DNA of 64,000 nt from Portulaca oleracea (Eukaryota > Streptophyta > Magnoliopsida > Caryophyllales > Portulacaceae). The stretch is taken from positions 32,767,249-32,831,248 of the forward strand of contig CM055877.1 of NCBI GenBank assembly GCA_029582165.1, given 5' to 3'. Position numbers and translations under genes: made by a program. Each line of letters opens with the position of its first letter. Position 1 is the first letter of the stretch. This document shows, one piece after another, positions 33,774 through 46,680 of this stretch. The notes beneath the pieces are model-generated. The model was not told the origin of the DNA. It searched no databases and was given only the letters and a program-made list of their open reading frames with translations.

Positions 33774-35680
33774 TGTAAGGCCCTGGAAATTCAATTTTAA
33801 TAATTAACAGTCAAACCTAACGTTGACAAACGATTAACAGCGGAAAAGTCAAATAAAAGAAAGCAAGTGTCACTGTCGTATCTCCGAAGATATATAAGGC
33901 AAGAATAGAGATTAATTAAACAAACTAATACTTCAACTTAAAACTTAAACAACATTCATGGTTCAAAACATAAAGAAACTAATGAAAGACTTCAAGTCTG
34001 ACACTACAGCTAAACTTTTATTCAAATCAAAACTCTCCGATCGCTCTCACTGCTAGTTCCCATTACCATCATAGAATGCATCACCTGAAAATAAAACATT
34101 TAAAACACGAGGAGGACTCAATAATGTCTACCCCTAACCGTCAAAATAATTTAAAATTCGTTTCAATTCATTTTAGGGGGAGAAGTGAACAAGTCAAAAC
34201 TTTTCTCAATCATATTTTCTTTCCCAACCAACCATAACCATCTTTCAGATTTATTAAGCAGACGAACCTTGCTTATTTGGCCCTCGAAGTCCAAGACTTG
34301 ACAATAATCATAACTCGTCATCATCACAATCTCAAACTCAATCTCAATCTCAGTCAATCACAACCTCAATCATACAGATGACCATCCATTTCACACACGT
34401 GCATATAACTAACCTCGGGGAAGTAGCACTTATCACACATCCCCGATCTCTTGGCAACCCCCTACAAGATACCACATCCTGGTCTTTGGGGGTGTTGCTC
34501 GAACCCGCATTTACGTCCCGTTTGAATTATTAGTCAAATTAAATATCACACTATTCCAAACTCAATCAATTCAATCCCAATTTCCAAAACCATTTCCAAA
34601 TCACACATAAAGAACTGCCCACGTTTAATTAACTTAAAAAATATAGTTCGATCGTCATAAAAAAAACAGACAGTCAATTTCACCATAAAATCTCTTTTCG
34701 GGATGCAAATTATTTAAAACATATTCAAAACCATAAAACATGTAAAGTCCATCCCAGTGGGGATTAGGATATAGACATTACCTTACAATCTTCTCTTCAC
34801 TTCACGAATACACTTGAGCTCACTAAGACGGACGGTCTAGAGCGTGCCTAAAATAAAGTAATTTCTAAAATCAATACGCGTCGTACGAATTAGCATGATC
34901 TACTTCCTACCTAACCCACCCTTACGAACACTATAAGGTTCCAATCATTCATAATTTGACATTTTAAACAATTTCACATATTTCAATTAATTAACATATC
35001 ACAAATAAATAAATATTTTCTCACATGATAACATATTTATCAAAACCGAACACTGGGCAAATTGCAATGCTCACACAGTACGGACCATAACTTGACTTCT
35101 CGACATTCTATGGGTCTGGTTTTGAACATTCTGAAAAACCTAAAAATGTCTACTAAAACTCTTATGTTAACCTCGAGAACTAAAACATACCCTAAAGTTT
35201 TCAAAAACAGTCGACTATAAAACCTGTCCAGTTTTGACCTAGGTCGGTTAGTTGGGTCATAAGTCATAACTCATAATATACACCTCGAAATCCCGATCCG
35301 CAAAATTCCTATGAAAGCTAACACACTAGGAAACTTCCCGACTGAACGGTAAGGCTAAAGCTCGACTACCAATTTTTGGTCACTGTTATAGTATGACTCA
35401 TAAATTCTGTCCAAAACTGATTATTTTTATTTTGGGTTTTTCGATCCTAATTCTAATCAAACTACCCCTAGACACCAACTTGGGCCTTTAAACAGTCTAC
35501 TAGGGTCACGTACCTTCCCCTTCGCCCTTTAACACAACCAAGGTCAATCTATATCCAAACTAACACCAATTCTCACATAAACACTTTAATTTCCAAATTG
35601 AACATTTTCTTTAAAACATAACATAAAGATCAACATAAAAACTTGAATTTTCGACATCAAAATCTTATGAAAATAAATCA
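33774..35680 (-). repeat. probable gypsy-type LTR (3' end at 33774), incomplete
   Basis: The boundary with the MULE exon is abrupt. On the minus strand the sequence ends CCAGGGCCTTACA, like the ends of Del/Tekay-type LTRs. No coding capacity is seen over 1.9 kb. At 35681 another LTR begins. I could not find a matching TSD for the flanking TGGGG, so this call rests on the terminal sequence and the sharp junction. Confidence 0.4.
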
Positions 35681-36396
35681 TGTTGAAAATATGGGGAAAC
35701 AAGGTCACACACAAGATGGGGGATCACTTGGGTGGCTAGGAGCCGACGGCAATCCCGTCTCCCCTTAAGACTTATTCACTAGACCATGAAAAGACTCAAG
35801 GGTAAAACCTAACTTCTTGTAAGAAAAATTATAAGATCTCTCAAGTACTCTCAAGAATGTTGTTGTAGTTCAACACCTTAGGAGTGTGTTGAAGCTCTCT
35901 AGAAGATAGAAGAGGTTGAAGTGGGTGTGTTTGAATGAGCAAAACACCTTACTATTTATGGGCTTGAGGAGTATTCAAATTGGTCATAATTACCAAACCA
36001 AGAAGGCATGATCCATGGGATTTGTCTATGGATAATAATGGGATGATTATTGACTGATTTCTCAGTCAATAGTTGCCCCAAAACCAATCTTAATGAATCA
36101 ATCTAGAAGCGGAAATCATGGGATTTCCAATATCAACGCTGACTGGCTTCAACATGGATCGTGGTGTATCACCATGGTCTGTGTTGATCTCAACACGGTC
36201 CGTGGTGATTCACCACGGTCCGTGTTGGACCAGTGTAGGTTATTCTTACTCTCTGGACACCAACACGGGTCGTGTCATGTCTGACACGATCCGTGTTGAG
36301 TCCAACTTGCTTGTGTTGCTTCCCGTTGACCTCCCAGTCAACCTTATGCTTATAGATTATACTTTTATGCCCCTTAACTCTTAAAATACTCCAACA
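35681..36396 (-). repeat. LTR of a minus-strand copia-like element
   Basis: Terminal inverted TGTTG...CAACA, 716 bases. On the minus strand it begins TGTTGGAGTATTTTAAG directly after a purine tract (GGCGGGGGAT, 36397-36406). This makes it the 3' LTR of an element reading leftwards. It contains three successive hairpins (36150-36298). The matching 5' LTR is not in the window. Confidence 0.65.
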
Positions 36397-37766
36397 ATCC
36401 CCCGCCATTTCAAGAGTTTCACTTGAAATAGCATGGGATTCCCTATTTGGGTAAGATTACCCCCGCCATACATGGAACCTCCTAGAGAACTTAAACACTC
36501 GAGAAATCAAGGAGTTGTTATGCGTCATGAAAGTGCCTTTCGACTTGAACTTTCACTTAGTGTACATAATTTCAATTAGTTTGAATGTACAAGTAGACAA
36601 GTCTTTGAACTTTACATCCTTATTTAGCTAATTGGATACATATCACACATACAACCCAAAACCTTGCTTAAAACAAAGACAATATTTCAAATCGGCCATG
36701 TGTCCCACACCCTCTGCCAAGACAATCAAGCCCAGCCCTATGCTATCGGAAGCGGCCCACTTCACGTCCTCGCATAGGCAGACTTTTACGCTCCCGTAAT
36801 AGAGCTCCCCATCTTAAATATTCAAAGTCAGTTAATGAGTCATACACTCAAACCTCCTTGTCATTACGGTCCTTGAGCATCACTTGACCTTGGGATGGAT
36901 CATAGAATTGATGCTCCAATTGTCTTACAACGTCATCGACCATTGAACTCAAGACTTGACCACATATGTTAAGTGTGAGTTGGAGCTCCGTTGTTGACAA
37001 TTTGTGAGTGGGCTTTACTCCCATCCCCCTTGTCAAGATTCAGTAAATAATCTTGTGACCTTGTAAGAATTGGATCATGATACTTTTAAGTGCCTCTTTA
37101 CCTTAGATCACTAGATATATATACATATCTTTCCTTGACCTTACTTATTATGATCATATCTTAAACTTGAAATTTCTTCCCTTAATCATAGTTGTAATTA
37201 CATCACCACACTATAGGATTAGGTAAGAAATATTTTACCCCTTGTCCTAATATGACTAAACTATCGCATTATAGGTCTTGGTAAAATTTAAATATTGTCT
37301 TTATATGAGTTCATATTGAACTTACAAACCGAATGCTTTAGTAGGCGACAAGCTTTTGAACTATGCATTCTTTTATAATGCTTACAACATCTCATGAACT
37401 CAAAACTTTGATTATATCCTTATCCAAATAGCATGGATAATTCTCATAATCCTTACAAAGACATCTTAATAACATAACTATAACTTTGTCCAAAATTGTT
37501 GGACTACTTGAACAGTTAGCTTGAAAGGAATGCTTACAAGATCAAAATTTCTTTTGACTTTCCTCATTCTTTTCCTTATAACTATGCCTTTATCCAAGCA
37601 CCTTGGATTGCATGGTTATAACCTGTACCTTTGAACAATCTTATAAATCAAATTAACATTTGATTTTCCATGTTCTTTGCATAGCTATATCCAGATAACT
37701 TTTGGATTCCATAGTTATAACATGTCGCCTTAGAACCTTGTAAATCAAACATGAATTTGATTTTCA
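36397..37766 (-). mobile_element. non-coding interior of the minus-strand copia-like element, left part
   Basis: No gag or pol motif. From about 37100 the sequence consists of diverged repeats with phrases such as CATAGTTATAACATG and GTAAATCAAACATG. The same sort of sequence resumes at 45123 beyond the inserted copia element. Confidence 0.55.
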
Positions 37767-37771
37767 TGTTT
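37767..37771. repeat. target site duplication ATGTT, left
   Basis: ATGTT precedes TAT and the LTR. It is repeated at 45118-45122. The homologous unsplit phrase CATGTTCTTTG at about 37668 shows the original order. Confidence 0.7.
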
Positions 37772-37774
37772 ATT

Positions 37775-38123
37775 GTTGACTGAGGTTTGACCTCAGATTT
37801 GTAAACGCCACATAACTAATTGCATTGATATGGGTTGTTACAAGATCATAAATCCCAATAATCATTCCCCTAATTAAATGTGTTTTATATTATTCAAGGG
37901 GATGATTAGGGGATTAGAAAAATACAGAATACACATACAATCTCCTAAAAATACTCATTGTTCTCTTTGTACGGTCTACCATCAGTGAGACTCGGGTTTG
38001 TAGTGTGGCAAAGTTCCGGCGACTCTAGTAGCCACCGGAAAACGGTCCTGACGAAGTTGTACGAGCAAGCACCCAGATAACAACTTAATTCCGCATTAAG
38101 GTTAGTCCTTTTATAATCTAACA
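37775..38123 (+). repeat. 5' LTR of the copia element
   Basis: TGTTGACTGAGG to AATCTAACA, 349 bases. Three extra bases TAT stand between it and the TSD and match those preceding the 3' LTR. Confidence 0.93.
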
Positions 38124-38124
38124 G

Positions 38125-38136
38125 TGGTATCAGAGC
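38125..38136 (+). other. tRNA-iMet primer-binding site
   Basis: TGGTATCAGAGC, the standard plant copia PBS, one base after the LTR. Confidence 0.95.
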
Positions 38137-39509
38137 TATTATATTTGCCTTATAATGCAACCGAGTTAGATTGCACTCTTGTCTAGTCTGTTTTTTTTCT
38201 GCAGCCTCTTGAACCCAACCCTGTTTTTTTTAAATGCGAAAAATTAAGTGTTTTCGTATCTTACCCCATCAGACCACTAAGGAGAGGTGGCGCGTGTAAG
38301 TGACGCGCCATCGACGGAGACTGTGTTGTCTTCCTTTTTCCTTCATACAACCCCATGAACCTGATCTGTCCAGAGAACGGCTAAACGAGCCGGCAGCGGA
38401 GGCGCGTGTGGGTCACGGTTCGTCGCCAGGGTGGCGCGTTGGTCGCGTGGCCGGCGTCGTTGGACTCGTGATTCTCCGATCTACGTGATGGGCGTGTTAG
38501 TTTTCCGGTTTGGTAGATAAATTATTATAGATCGAGTGTTTGAAAGGGGGAAGGAATGGTGGTTTAGTCATCTGGGTATTATGTTTCAGCGACATTTGTG
38601 GGTAATAAACATTTGTTTGGGGACCGAATAAATGAGAAAAGGAGTGTTTTTTTCCTGACGTGTTGTTTTTGGCTTCCATGGAGTTTTCTCAGTGTTCCAT
38701 GGAGTTTTTGTGGGGAAGAAGAAAGTGTGGGGTTAGGAAAAGAATAAGATTAGTTTTATAAAAGCTTTGTTTGTGTATTCTTTATAGTAGCCCTGCAGAA
38801 ACATAGAAATCTTGTTTTTTTATGGTACGTGTTTGTTTCTTGGGCACAGTAACTAGCACGCGCAATTCTATTTTTCTTATTATATGCATGTTAATTGTTT
38901 CTTGGGTAGAGTAACATAGAAATCTTGTTAAAGTTATTATATGCATGTTAATTGTTTTTTTTATAAACTTTGTGTTAAATTATAATTATGTGTTAGTTAT
39001 TTATTTTATTAGTCTATTCAAATTTAATTGTGATATGATTCCGTATTCATATGTTAATCAATTTTTTTTGGTGAATAGATTACTTATATTCATTTGTGTA
39101 ATAATATATAAGCATGCTGTTTATTTCTTGTAATTATAATTTGTTTACTTACTTGAATTTTTTTTAAGAGATTGTTCTTTTCTATTTATTAGCTTGATAT
39201 GTTTAAGTAATATATATTAGTTTCTCTTAAGCATGTGTTTTTTATTTTTATGTAAAATATGTTTCATGTGATGAATTAGTTTTATTTCATGAGTTTATAA
39301 ATATGTTTTATAAAATTGTTAGTTAAGAGTCTTCGTGATATCTTATTATAAATGTTGATGGATTTAACTTTAATCCATGTAATATGTTTATGGAATAAAC
39401 AAATTCTTGATCCCTAATTCATTAAATATGTGATGATTATGAGCATAGCAAAATTTTCGAACATATGAGATGATTTATGGTCTTGAGTTTTTTTTTTTTT
39501 GTGTAAGAT
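38137..39509 (+). other. untranslated leader of the copia element
   Basis: 1.4 kb with no convincing frame. The first 350 bases are GC-rich, the rest very AT-rich. Confidence 0.6.
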
Positions 39510-42500
39510 ATGCCTAACGTTTATGTTCTTGTAGAAATGGCTTCTAAAACGTCTATGATTGGTGATTTGTCCACCAATGAAAAGTTGGACGGAACTAATT
39601 ACGACATGTGGCATCAAAAGATTCAGTTTCTTTTGGATGAACGTGAAGTGCTAGAGCACGTCACCACCACTATGTCTACCCCTAAGACCACGGATAATGA
39701 TGGGAAAGACATTACCGAGACTGATGAATACAAGTCCAACTTGGTTGCGTACCAAGTATGGAGCAAGAAAGATCGTAAGGCACGCTATACTATGTTGTAT
39801 TGCATGCACGATGATCTAATAGGAGAATTTGAAAGTTATCCCACTGCTAAGGACATGTGGGATAATATTCGAATTCGATATGGTCAAACTTCGGAAACGA
39901 AGCTACAGGCATTATATATTAAGTGGATATCATATACTATAGACTCGAGCCGAAGTATAGCTGAGCATATAAGAGCCATGCAGGCTATGATTCGTGATCT
40001 AAGGGCAGGAGGTATGGAACTTTCTGATCGTGAACAACAGAACAATGTGCTTCATGCACTTCCCCCTACTGACGAGAGGTGGAAATCGTTCATCATCTTA
40101 ATGACTCACACTGATCATGTCAAGACTTTTACTGATATTGCTAAACACCTAGAGCTTGAGGCTGAGCGCCTCAAGGCATCTGCTCCTCCTCCCATAGCAT
40201 TAGTTGCTAGGGTAGATAGACCCAAGGGGAACAAGTTTCGACAAGGGAAGAAGAAGAGTACTCATCCCTCGAAAAAACTTGGTCCTAAAGGTGGAATTGC
40301 TAAGAAGCAATCAAGGCCTAAAGGTAAAGTGGAGAAGAACATGGCGCGTGTGGTGTGCTATAATTGCAGAAAGAAGGGCCATTATGCTAGGGAGTGTCCC
40401 GAGCCGGCTAAGGTACTTTCTTCATTGACTACTGTTAAATTGCTAGTATGTTCCCATGCATTTGTTGCTAATTCATTTCCTAATTGGATTGTAGACTCGG
40501 GAGCAAGCAAACATGTAGTGAGAGATCAAGACGGATTTGTAGACTTTCACCCTTATCCGGTGGGGAAGCAGTCCGTGACTCTTGGAAATGGAACTGCAGA
40601 AGATGTTCTAGGAGTTGGAACGTATCAGCTCAAGTTGCGTGGAGGAAATTCGTTACTCCTTCACGATGCTCGCTACGCACCTGGGGTGCGATGTTCCTTA
40701 GTTTCGTACGTGTCTTTAATGAAATTAGGTTTTCATTTTGTGTCTCGAACTGATGGTTTGGATATTTTGTATGGTGGCAATTTGTTTGGCCACGCATCTT
40801 TGGTAGATGATTTTCTTGTTTTTGATTTGGATGATAAGTATTATTCAAATAAAGCATCTTCTGTTTTTGTTTCATCTGTTGATTCAAATTCTGATTCTAT
40901 TGTATGGCATGCTAGACTTGGACATATTGATCAAGGTAGAATGACTAGGCTTGCTAAGGAGGGTTTACTTGGCCAACTTACGCAAGTAAGATTGCCTAGA
41001 TGTGAACCTTGTTTAGTAGGAAAAGCAACCAAGAAACCTTTTGGTAAGGCTTCTTGGGCACTTAGTCCCTTAGAGCTCATTCATTCCGACATTTGTGGGC
41101 CTTTGAATGTTTCTGTACGTAATGGTGCTGTATATTTTCTCACATTTATAAATGATTTTTCTAGATATGGATATGTGTATCTATTATCTCACCGATATGA
41201 AGCATTAGATGTGTTCAAACGCTTTGTAGCGGAAGTTGAGACCAAATTGGAACGAAGGGTTAAGACTCTTCGAACCGGTCGTGGTCGTGAATATCTCTCA
41301 GATATGTTCAAGGGATTTTGTGAAGAGAAGGGTATAACAAGACATCTAACGATTCCTTATACACCTCAGCAGAATGGTGTTGCCGAGCGTAGGAACCGCA
41401 CTCTACTTGACATGATCAGGTCGATGATGGCTTAAGCTAATCTTCCAATTAGTTTTTGGGGTGATGCGTTGCTTACGGCAACTTATATCTTAAATTGAGT
41501 GCCCAGTAAAAGTGTTCCTTCTACTCCGTATGAGTTATGGAACGGTAGGAAACCTTCTTTGGATCACCTACGTCCATGGGGTTCGACGGGTTATGTGCAT
41601 AACCCGACTCATAGGCGTGGCAAGATTAGTCCAAGAGCCACTAAGATGATCTTTATTAGATACCCAGAACATTCAAAAGGCTACATAATGTACGGAGAAC
41701 ATCCAAATGGTGGCATGAAGGAAGTTGATTCCCGAAATGTCGATTTTCTTGAGGATGAGTTCCCAAGTATTGGTGAAATTAAAAAGGATTTGCAATTGTA
41801 TGAGTTACATCAACTATCTCTCGGTGAGGGGGAGGATTTGTATACTCGTCGAATCACTGAGGATAGTAGGTTTTCTCCAACTGATAAAGATAGTGGGAGT
41901 GTTCCTACTATCTCTCCTAGAGAAAACTTGTCTGTTCAGGTTACTCAGCAAGAGAATGAAGTTAGTCCTCAATCTCTAATTGATGAACATGAGGGTAGTC
42001 ATCATGCTCAAGAACTCACATCCCAAGGGGTTAGTGGGAGTGATATTTTCCCTAATCGAGATTTCATATCTCAAAGGAAAAGGGGGAGGGATCATGAGCC
42101 TGAACAGACACAACTACCAAGTCCTAAGCCACTTCGAAGGAGTGAACGTGGAAAAATTCCTCGTCGATTTTTCCAAATCGAAGAGGAAATTTTCTTTTGT
42201 ACTCCTATGGAGTTAGAGGAACCTACCTCTTATGTAGAGGCTATTGATTCACCAAACCATAAGGAATGGATGGATGCCATGAGAGATGAGTTAGACTCCA
42301 TGGCAAGAAATGAAGTTTGGAAACAAGTGGATTTTCAAGCTTAAGCGTCGGACGGATGGATCACTTGACAAGTTCAAAGCCCGTTTGGTGGCGAAAGGCT
42401 ACACCCAAGTTGAAGGTGTAGACTACGAAGAGACTTTTTCTCCTGTGGTGAGATTAGCCTCTATTCGCCTACTTCTAGCTCTAGTTGCCTATTTGGATTT

Positions 42501-43746
42501 AGAGTTGTTCCAAATGGATGTAAAGACTGCATTCCTCAATGTATATCTTGAGGAAGAAATATATATGGATCAACCTGTTGGTTTTGTATCAAAAGGACAA
42601 GAAGACAAAGTTTGTCGTCTTAAGAAATCTATATATGGTCTTAAGCAGTCTTCTAGAGCGTGGTATTTTAGATTCCATGAGGCCATTACCGCTTTTGGTT
42701 TAACTATGGTTTCTGAAGACCACTGTGTATATGTCAAGAAAATAAATGTTGGATTTGTGTTCCTAACTTTGTATGTTGATGACATATTAATAACTGGAAG
42801 TAACTTGGAGATGATCAACACCACTAAACAGTGGTTGTCCTCTGTCTTTGAGATGAAGGACATGGGTGAAGCTAGGTATGTCCTAGGAGTAGAAATAATT
42901 AGAGATCGATCCAGAAAACTTCTTGGTTTATGTCAGAGGACATATATCGAGAAGATTTTGGAACGTTTTCGAATGCATTTTTCCAAGCCCGTTGATACTC
43001 CAATTGAGAAGGGTTTAGCAATAAGTCTAGAACAGTGCCCTACAACAGATGCTGAAAAACAGAAAATGAGCAATATCCCATATGCAAGTGCCATTGACAG
43101 TTTGATGTATGCTATGTTGTGTACTCGACCAGACATTTGTTTTGCGGTTGGTTTGGTAAGTCGCTACCAAAGTAATCCGGGTCTTGCTCATTGGCAAGCT
43201 GTCAAGAGGATATTTCGTTATCTTCGAGGGACTTCCGACTTGGTACTTTACTATCAATGAGGGGATTTAAAGTTAAGGGGGTATTCCGATGCTGACTGGG
43301 GAGGTGACTTAGATGAGTCCAAGTCCACCTCCGGATATGTCTCCACTCTTGGTGGGGGAGCTATATCTTGGTGCAGCAAGAAGCAAGATTGCATAGCTTT
43401 ATCGACCATGGAAGCAGAATATGTCGCATGTTGTCTCGCCGTGCAGGAGGCGGTCTGGCTAAGGAATTTTCTTCAGGATCTACATCTCACCCCGAGGGTT
43501 GATGATCCTGTTGAGATGTGGTACGATAATACTGCTGCTATCCAATATGCTAAGGATCCTAAGTTTCATAGGAAGGCAAAGCATATTAAGAGGCATTATC
43601 ATTTTGTAAGAAATGCCATAAAGCTCAAAGAAGTCATTGTAAAATATTTTCCTACTAGTAAGATGATTGCTGATCCTTTAACTAAGCCTACTCCTAGAGA
43701 TATGTTCAAATCTCATGTGGTGAGTTTAGGACTTCGTAGGTGTTAG
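39510..43746 (+). pseudogene. copia Gag-Pol polyprotein, broken
   Basis: Domains in order: gag with LDGTNYDMWHQKI; knuckle CYNCRKKGHYAREC (about 40356-40397); protease WIVDSGASKH (about 40490); GAG-pre-integrase WHARLGHIDQGRM; integrase; RT with YVDD at 42772-42783; RNase H with SDADW and MEAEYVACC. Breaks: TAA 41433-41435 and TGA 41496-41498 within integrase; a deletion with frameshift at about 42315 between integrase C-terminus and RT (the first frame stops at 42342, RT resumes at 42310); TGA 43258-43260 before RNase H. In the integrase DDE triad, Asp (41088) and Glu (41385) are present but the middle residue, 35 residues before Glu, is Gly (41277) in RTGRGREY. ATG 39510 or 39537 could start it. 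Confidence 0.95.
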
Positions 43747-44757
43747 ATCTTTTGGATATTTTATTTATTGGACGTATATAGTGAACTTTTTTTTTCCTTT
43801 TAGAATAAATAATGATGTTTATTTTTCCTTAAGTGTTCATTATATATTTTTTTTTGTTGTTCTTGGTTGTCTGATAAGGCATATCTGAATGTCACTAGGC
43901 TTCTGATTATCTTATCGCATGGATAATCATCCCTGACACTTAAGTAGTGGGTAGGATGAGACTAAATCATATTGGTACTAGGTGTGCAATATTGATCACT
44001 ATTGATTTTCTTTAGTAGAATAAATAGTTATTTAAAAGTATAATCGCCTTAGTAAGTCTAAGATGAGATTTTTGTTAATCGAATATAATACAACCTTATA
44101 TTGAAGCCTTAAGCCGAATTTTGAGTACCAAAGGAGTTGCTTGGTGCGCAATTTTGGTAATTGAAATCAGTTATGAGTAATAACTGGACTTGTCATTCGC
44201 ATGGTATAAAAGGTGACGACCTTGCCTTAGTGGGAGGTATACCGTGACACACATTTTCATATTGTGTGTGCTAATTGTTGACCTAGAGGAGTGACAACTA
44301 AATCCCTTTCTTTGTCACTATGTGATCCCACTAGACTTCGTAGTCTACTTGGATGACACCCTTTGACCTAGAACTATGGTATTGATTCAAGGTTTGATGT
44401 AGCTACTTTAATGTACACTCCAAGGGCTATGGAATGATACAGTCCAGCGAAATACATTAGGAAAGGTATCATGCTAAGATAAAGTACCATGAGTGTCTAA
44501 GGAAGAATCGATCCATCATTGTCATATCAGCCCGGGCGGTTATAGTGAGATTATAACCATATGATATATCAGGCATAAAGGGACGTTGTATGCCATTGAC
44601 AATGTAAGGATGATTCAGGATATCATCAGTTTGAAAGTGTTATGTTAGTTGGATGGTAACTTAATATAACACTGCTAATTATTTTTGGTCGCACGCTTCA
44701 TTCCTGGTATGAAATGCAAAGAGATGTTTTTGTGAGATTTGAGGCTTATGTGGCCGA
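43747..44757 (+). other. 3' untranslated part of the copia element
   Basis: No frame seen. T-rich after the polyprotein stop, then mixed sequence up to the PPT. Confidence 0.6.
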
Positions 44758-44764
44758 GTGGGAG
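44758..44764 (+). other. polypurine tract of the copia element
   Basis: GTGGGAG followed by TAT and the 3' LTR. Confidence 0.6.
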
Positions 44765-44767
44765 TAT

Positions 44768-45117
44768 TGTTGACTGAGGTTTGACCTCAGATTTATAACG
44801 GCCACATAACTAATTGCATTGATATGGGTTGTTACAAGATCATAAATCCCAATAATCATTCCCCTAATTAAATGTGTTTTATATTATTCAAGGGGATGAT
44901 TAGGGGATTAGAAAAATACAGAATACACATACAATCTCCTAAAAATACTCATTGTTCTCTTTGTATGGTCTACCATCAGTGAGACTCGGGTTTGTAGTGT
45001 GGCAAAGTTCCGGCGACTCTAGTAGCCACCGGAAAACGGTCCTGACGAAGTTGTACGAGCAAGCACCCAGATAACAACTTAATTCCGCATTAAGGTTAGT
45101 CCTTTTGTAATCTAACA
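44768..45117 (+). repeat. 3' LTR of the copia element
   Basis: 350 bases, nearly identical to 37775-38123. Differences at GATTTATAACGG, TATGG and TTTGTAAT. Confidence 0.93.
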
Positions 45118-45122
45118 ATGTT
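45118..45122. repeat. target site duplication ATGTT, right
   Basis: Follows the LTR end TAACA and equals 37767-37771. Confidence 0.7.
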
Positions 45123-46110
45123 CTTTGAATAACTATATACAAATAGCTTTGGATTTCATAGTTATAGCCTTTGTATAAATCAAGACGACATTTGATTTTC
45201 CATGGAAGAAATCTCTTCCATCTTAAACTTGAAGAACCACTTAAGCTTCATGGAAATTGGAATTTCCATCTTGTAATTAGGTCCACTTCTTAAACATTAA
45301 ACCGTGAAACTCATAATTATTTATCTTCATATGCCAATCTTATTCATAAACTTGATCCATAAACCACTTAAAGATGGATCAATCAAATATACATAAGAGC
45401 CTTATACATTTTCTTTTGTAGAAAACTTGATCAAATCCTGCATATCAAACATGCAGACTTAATTTGTAGACTATTAGTTAATGAAACCAATGATCAACCA
45501 ATTTTATAACACATGAACTTAGGTAAACATCATGTGTTCAAAATACATGATCATGCACATAGTCTACTATGCATACATTATGCAACTTATGTTACATACT
45601 ACTTACATTCATATATGATGAACACTTATAATCTCATAAAATGGCGGTAAAAACAATTACATGTATTCAACTCAAACACATGAAAACATTGAATCATGAT
45701 TATCCTTACATCTTACATAATCATATACTTAACAAGCCTTAACCATATGCCTCAATATACAAGCCACATATAACATACAAATCATACAAAGTGTGTTACT
45801 ATGTTCAAGATTTCAAAACCGTTGACTAATTCATGATAAATATGTGTTCAATTTTTCGTGATAAATACTTGTTCAATTTTTATCGTTTTTCAATTAAAAT
45901 GACATTTGAAAAACATTTAGAGTGTTAGAAAACACTTGAGCTTGAACATATTGAGAGATAGAATGACTCAAGTGCTCAAGCAACAACAAATTCATATAAT
46001 TATAGCAAGTTACACACTACACAACTTCATTAGAACGCACTAGGGGATACCAATTTCAGAAAATTCGACTGATATTGTAATTGCTCTGAGACTCACAGTA
46101 TGTGATATCC
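45123..46110 (-). mobile_element. non-coding interior of the minus-strand copia-like element, right part
   Basis: Continues 36397-37766. Minus-strand TGAGTCTCAGAGC near 46083 is a weak match to a tRNA-iMet PBS, but no LTR follows, so the end is uncertain. Confidence 0.4.
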
Positions 46111-46277
46111 ATAATCAATAAGCAATGAATCAATTGAGAAAAAAAATAAGTGAGAGTTCGAATAGTAACATGATATTGAAAAAATAGATAGTTTGAAATG
46201 TGTATTATAAATATGAATATTTCATGTATTTTTTTCAAGTTTGTATATAATTATAAAAATCAATAACAATTATACTT

Positions 46278-46313
46278 TATATATATATATATATATATAT
46301 ACATATATATACA
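46278..46313. repeat. (TA)n microsatellite
   Basis: About eleven TA units followed by ACATATATATACATG. Confidence 0.9.
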
Positions 46314-46550
46314 TGTTCTATATTAATTGTCACTTCGTAAATGTTAGACTGTATCCAGTGTACTTTGTCTGTGAATTTTTTAGTGCATTTTACCAAAAAA
46401 TTACAACATGTAATCTTATAATAGTATTTTTCGTTACGAGTCCAATGATATTGCTTTTGTATAAGAAAAAATTGTATATATTAAGAAGTAAGAATTAATA
46501 TGGAAGGCAGGGAGTATTATTACAGTGATAACATCATCAAAACATCTCTA

Positions 46551-46680
46551 AGTTGCACTAACTTAAACTTACAATAAGTCACTTGCAACAACTTACACTT
46601 ACCCGTATCAACATGCACCAATTTGTACTTACTTGTACCAACATGCACCAACCTGTACTTACCTATACTAACCCGCAAAC
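46551..46680. repeat. minisatellite, about 33-base units
   Basis: Imperfect units with ACTTACCCGTATCAACATGC and ACTTACTTGTACCAACATGC, three to four copies. Followed at about 46740 by an A/G-rich tract with ten G's. Confidence 0.75.

Larger units (their letters stand above)
37775..45117 (+). mobile_element. Ty1/copia retrotransposon, full-length but coding-dead
   Basis: Near-identical LTRs of 349 and 350 bases (about four to six differences), tRNA-iMet PBS, Gag-Pol in the copia order (gag, protease, integrase, RT, RNase H), PPT and ATGTT TSD. The 1.4 kb leader (38137-39509) and 1 kb 3' untranslated part (43747-44757) are long. High LTR identity implies recent insertion, yet the frame has three stops and a frameshift. 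Confidence 0.95.

Noticed and set aside
33769..35695. TGGGG as a TSD around a solo LTR starting at 33774
   Set aside because: TGGGG recurs near 35692, but the sequence after it does not continue the MULE transposase, and the preceding base does not fit an LTR end.
38300..38488. 62-codon frame in the copia leader
   Set aside because: GC-rich leader sequence with no homology; leaders of this class are normally non-coding.
46056..46110. tRNA-iMet PBS of the minus-strand copia-like element (TGAGTCTCAGAGC)
   Set aside because: Only the last eight bases match TGGTATCAGAGC and no LTR follows. Mentioned only as a weak possibility.
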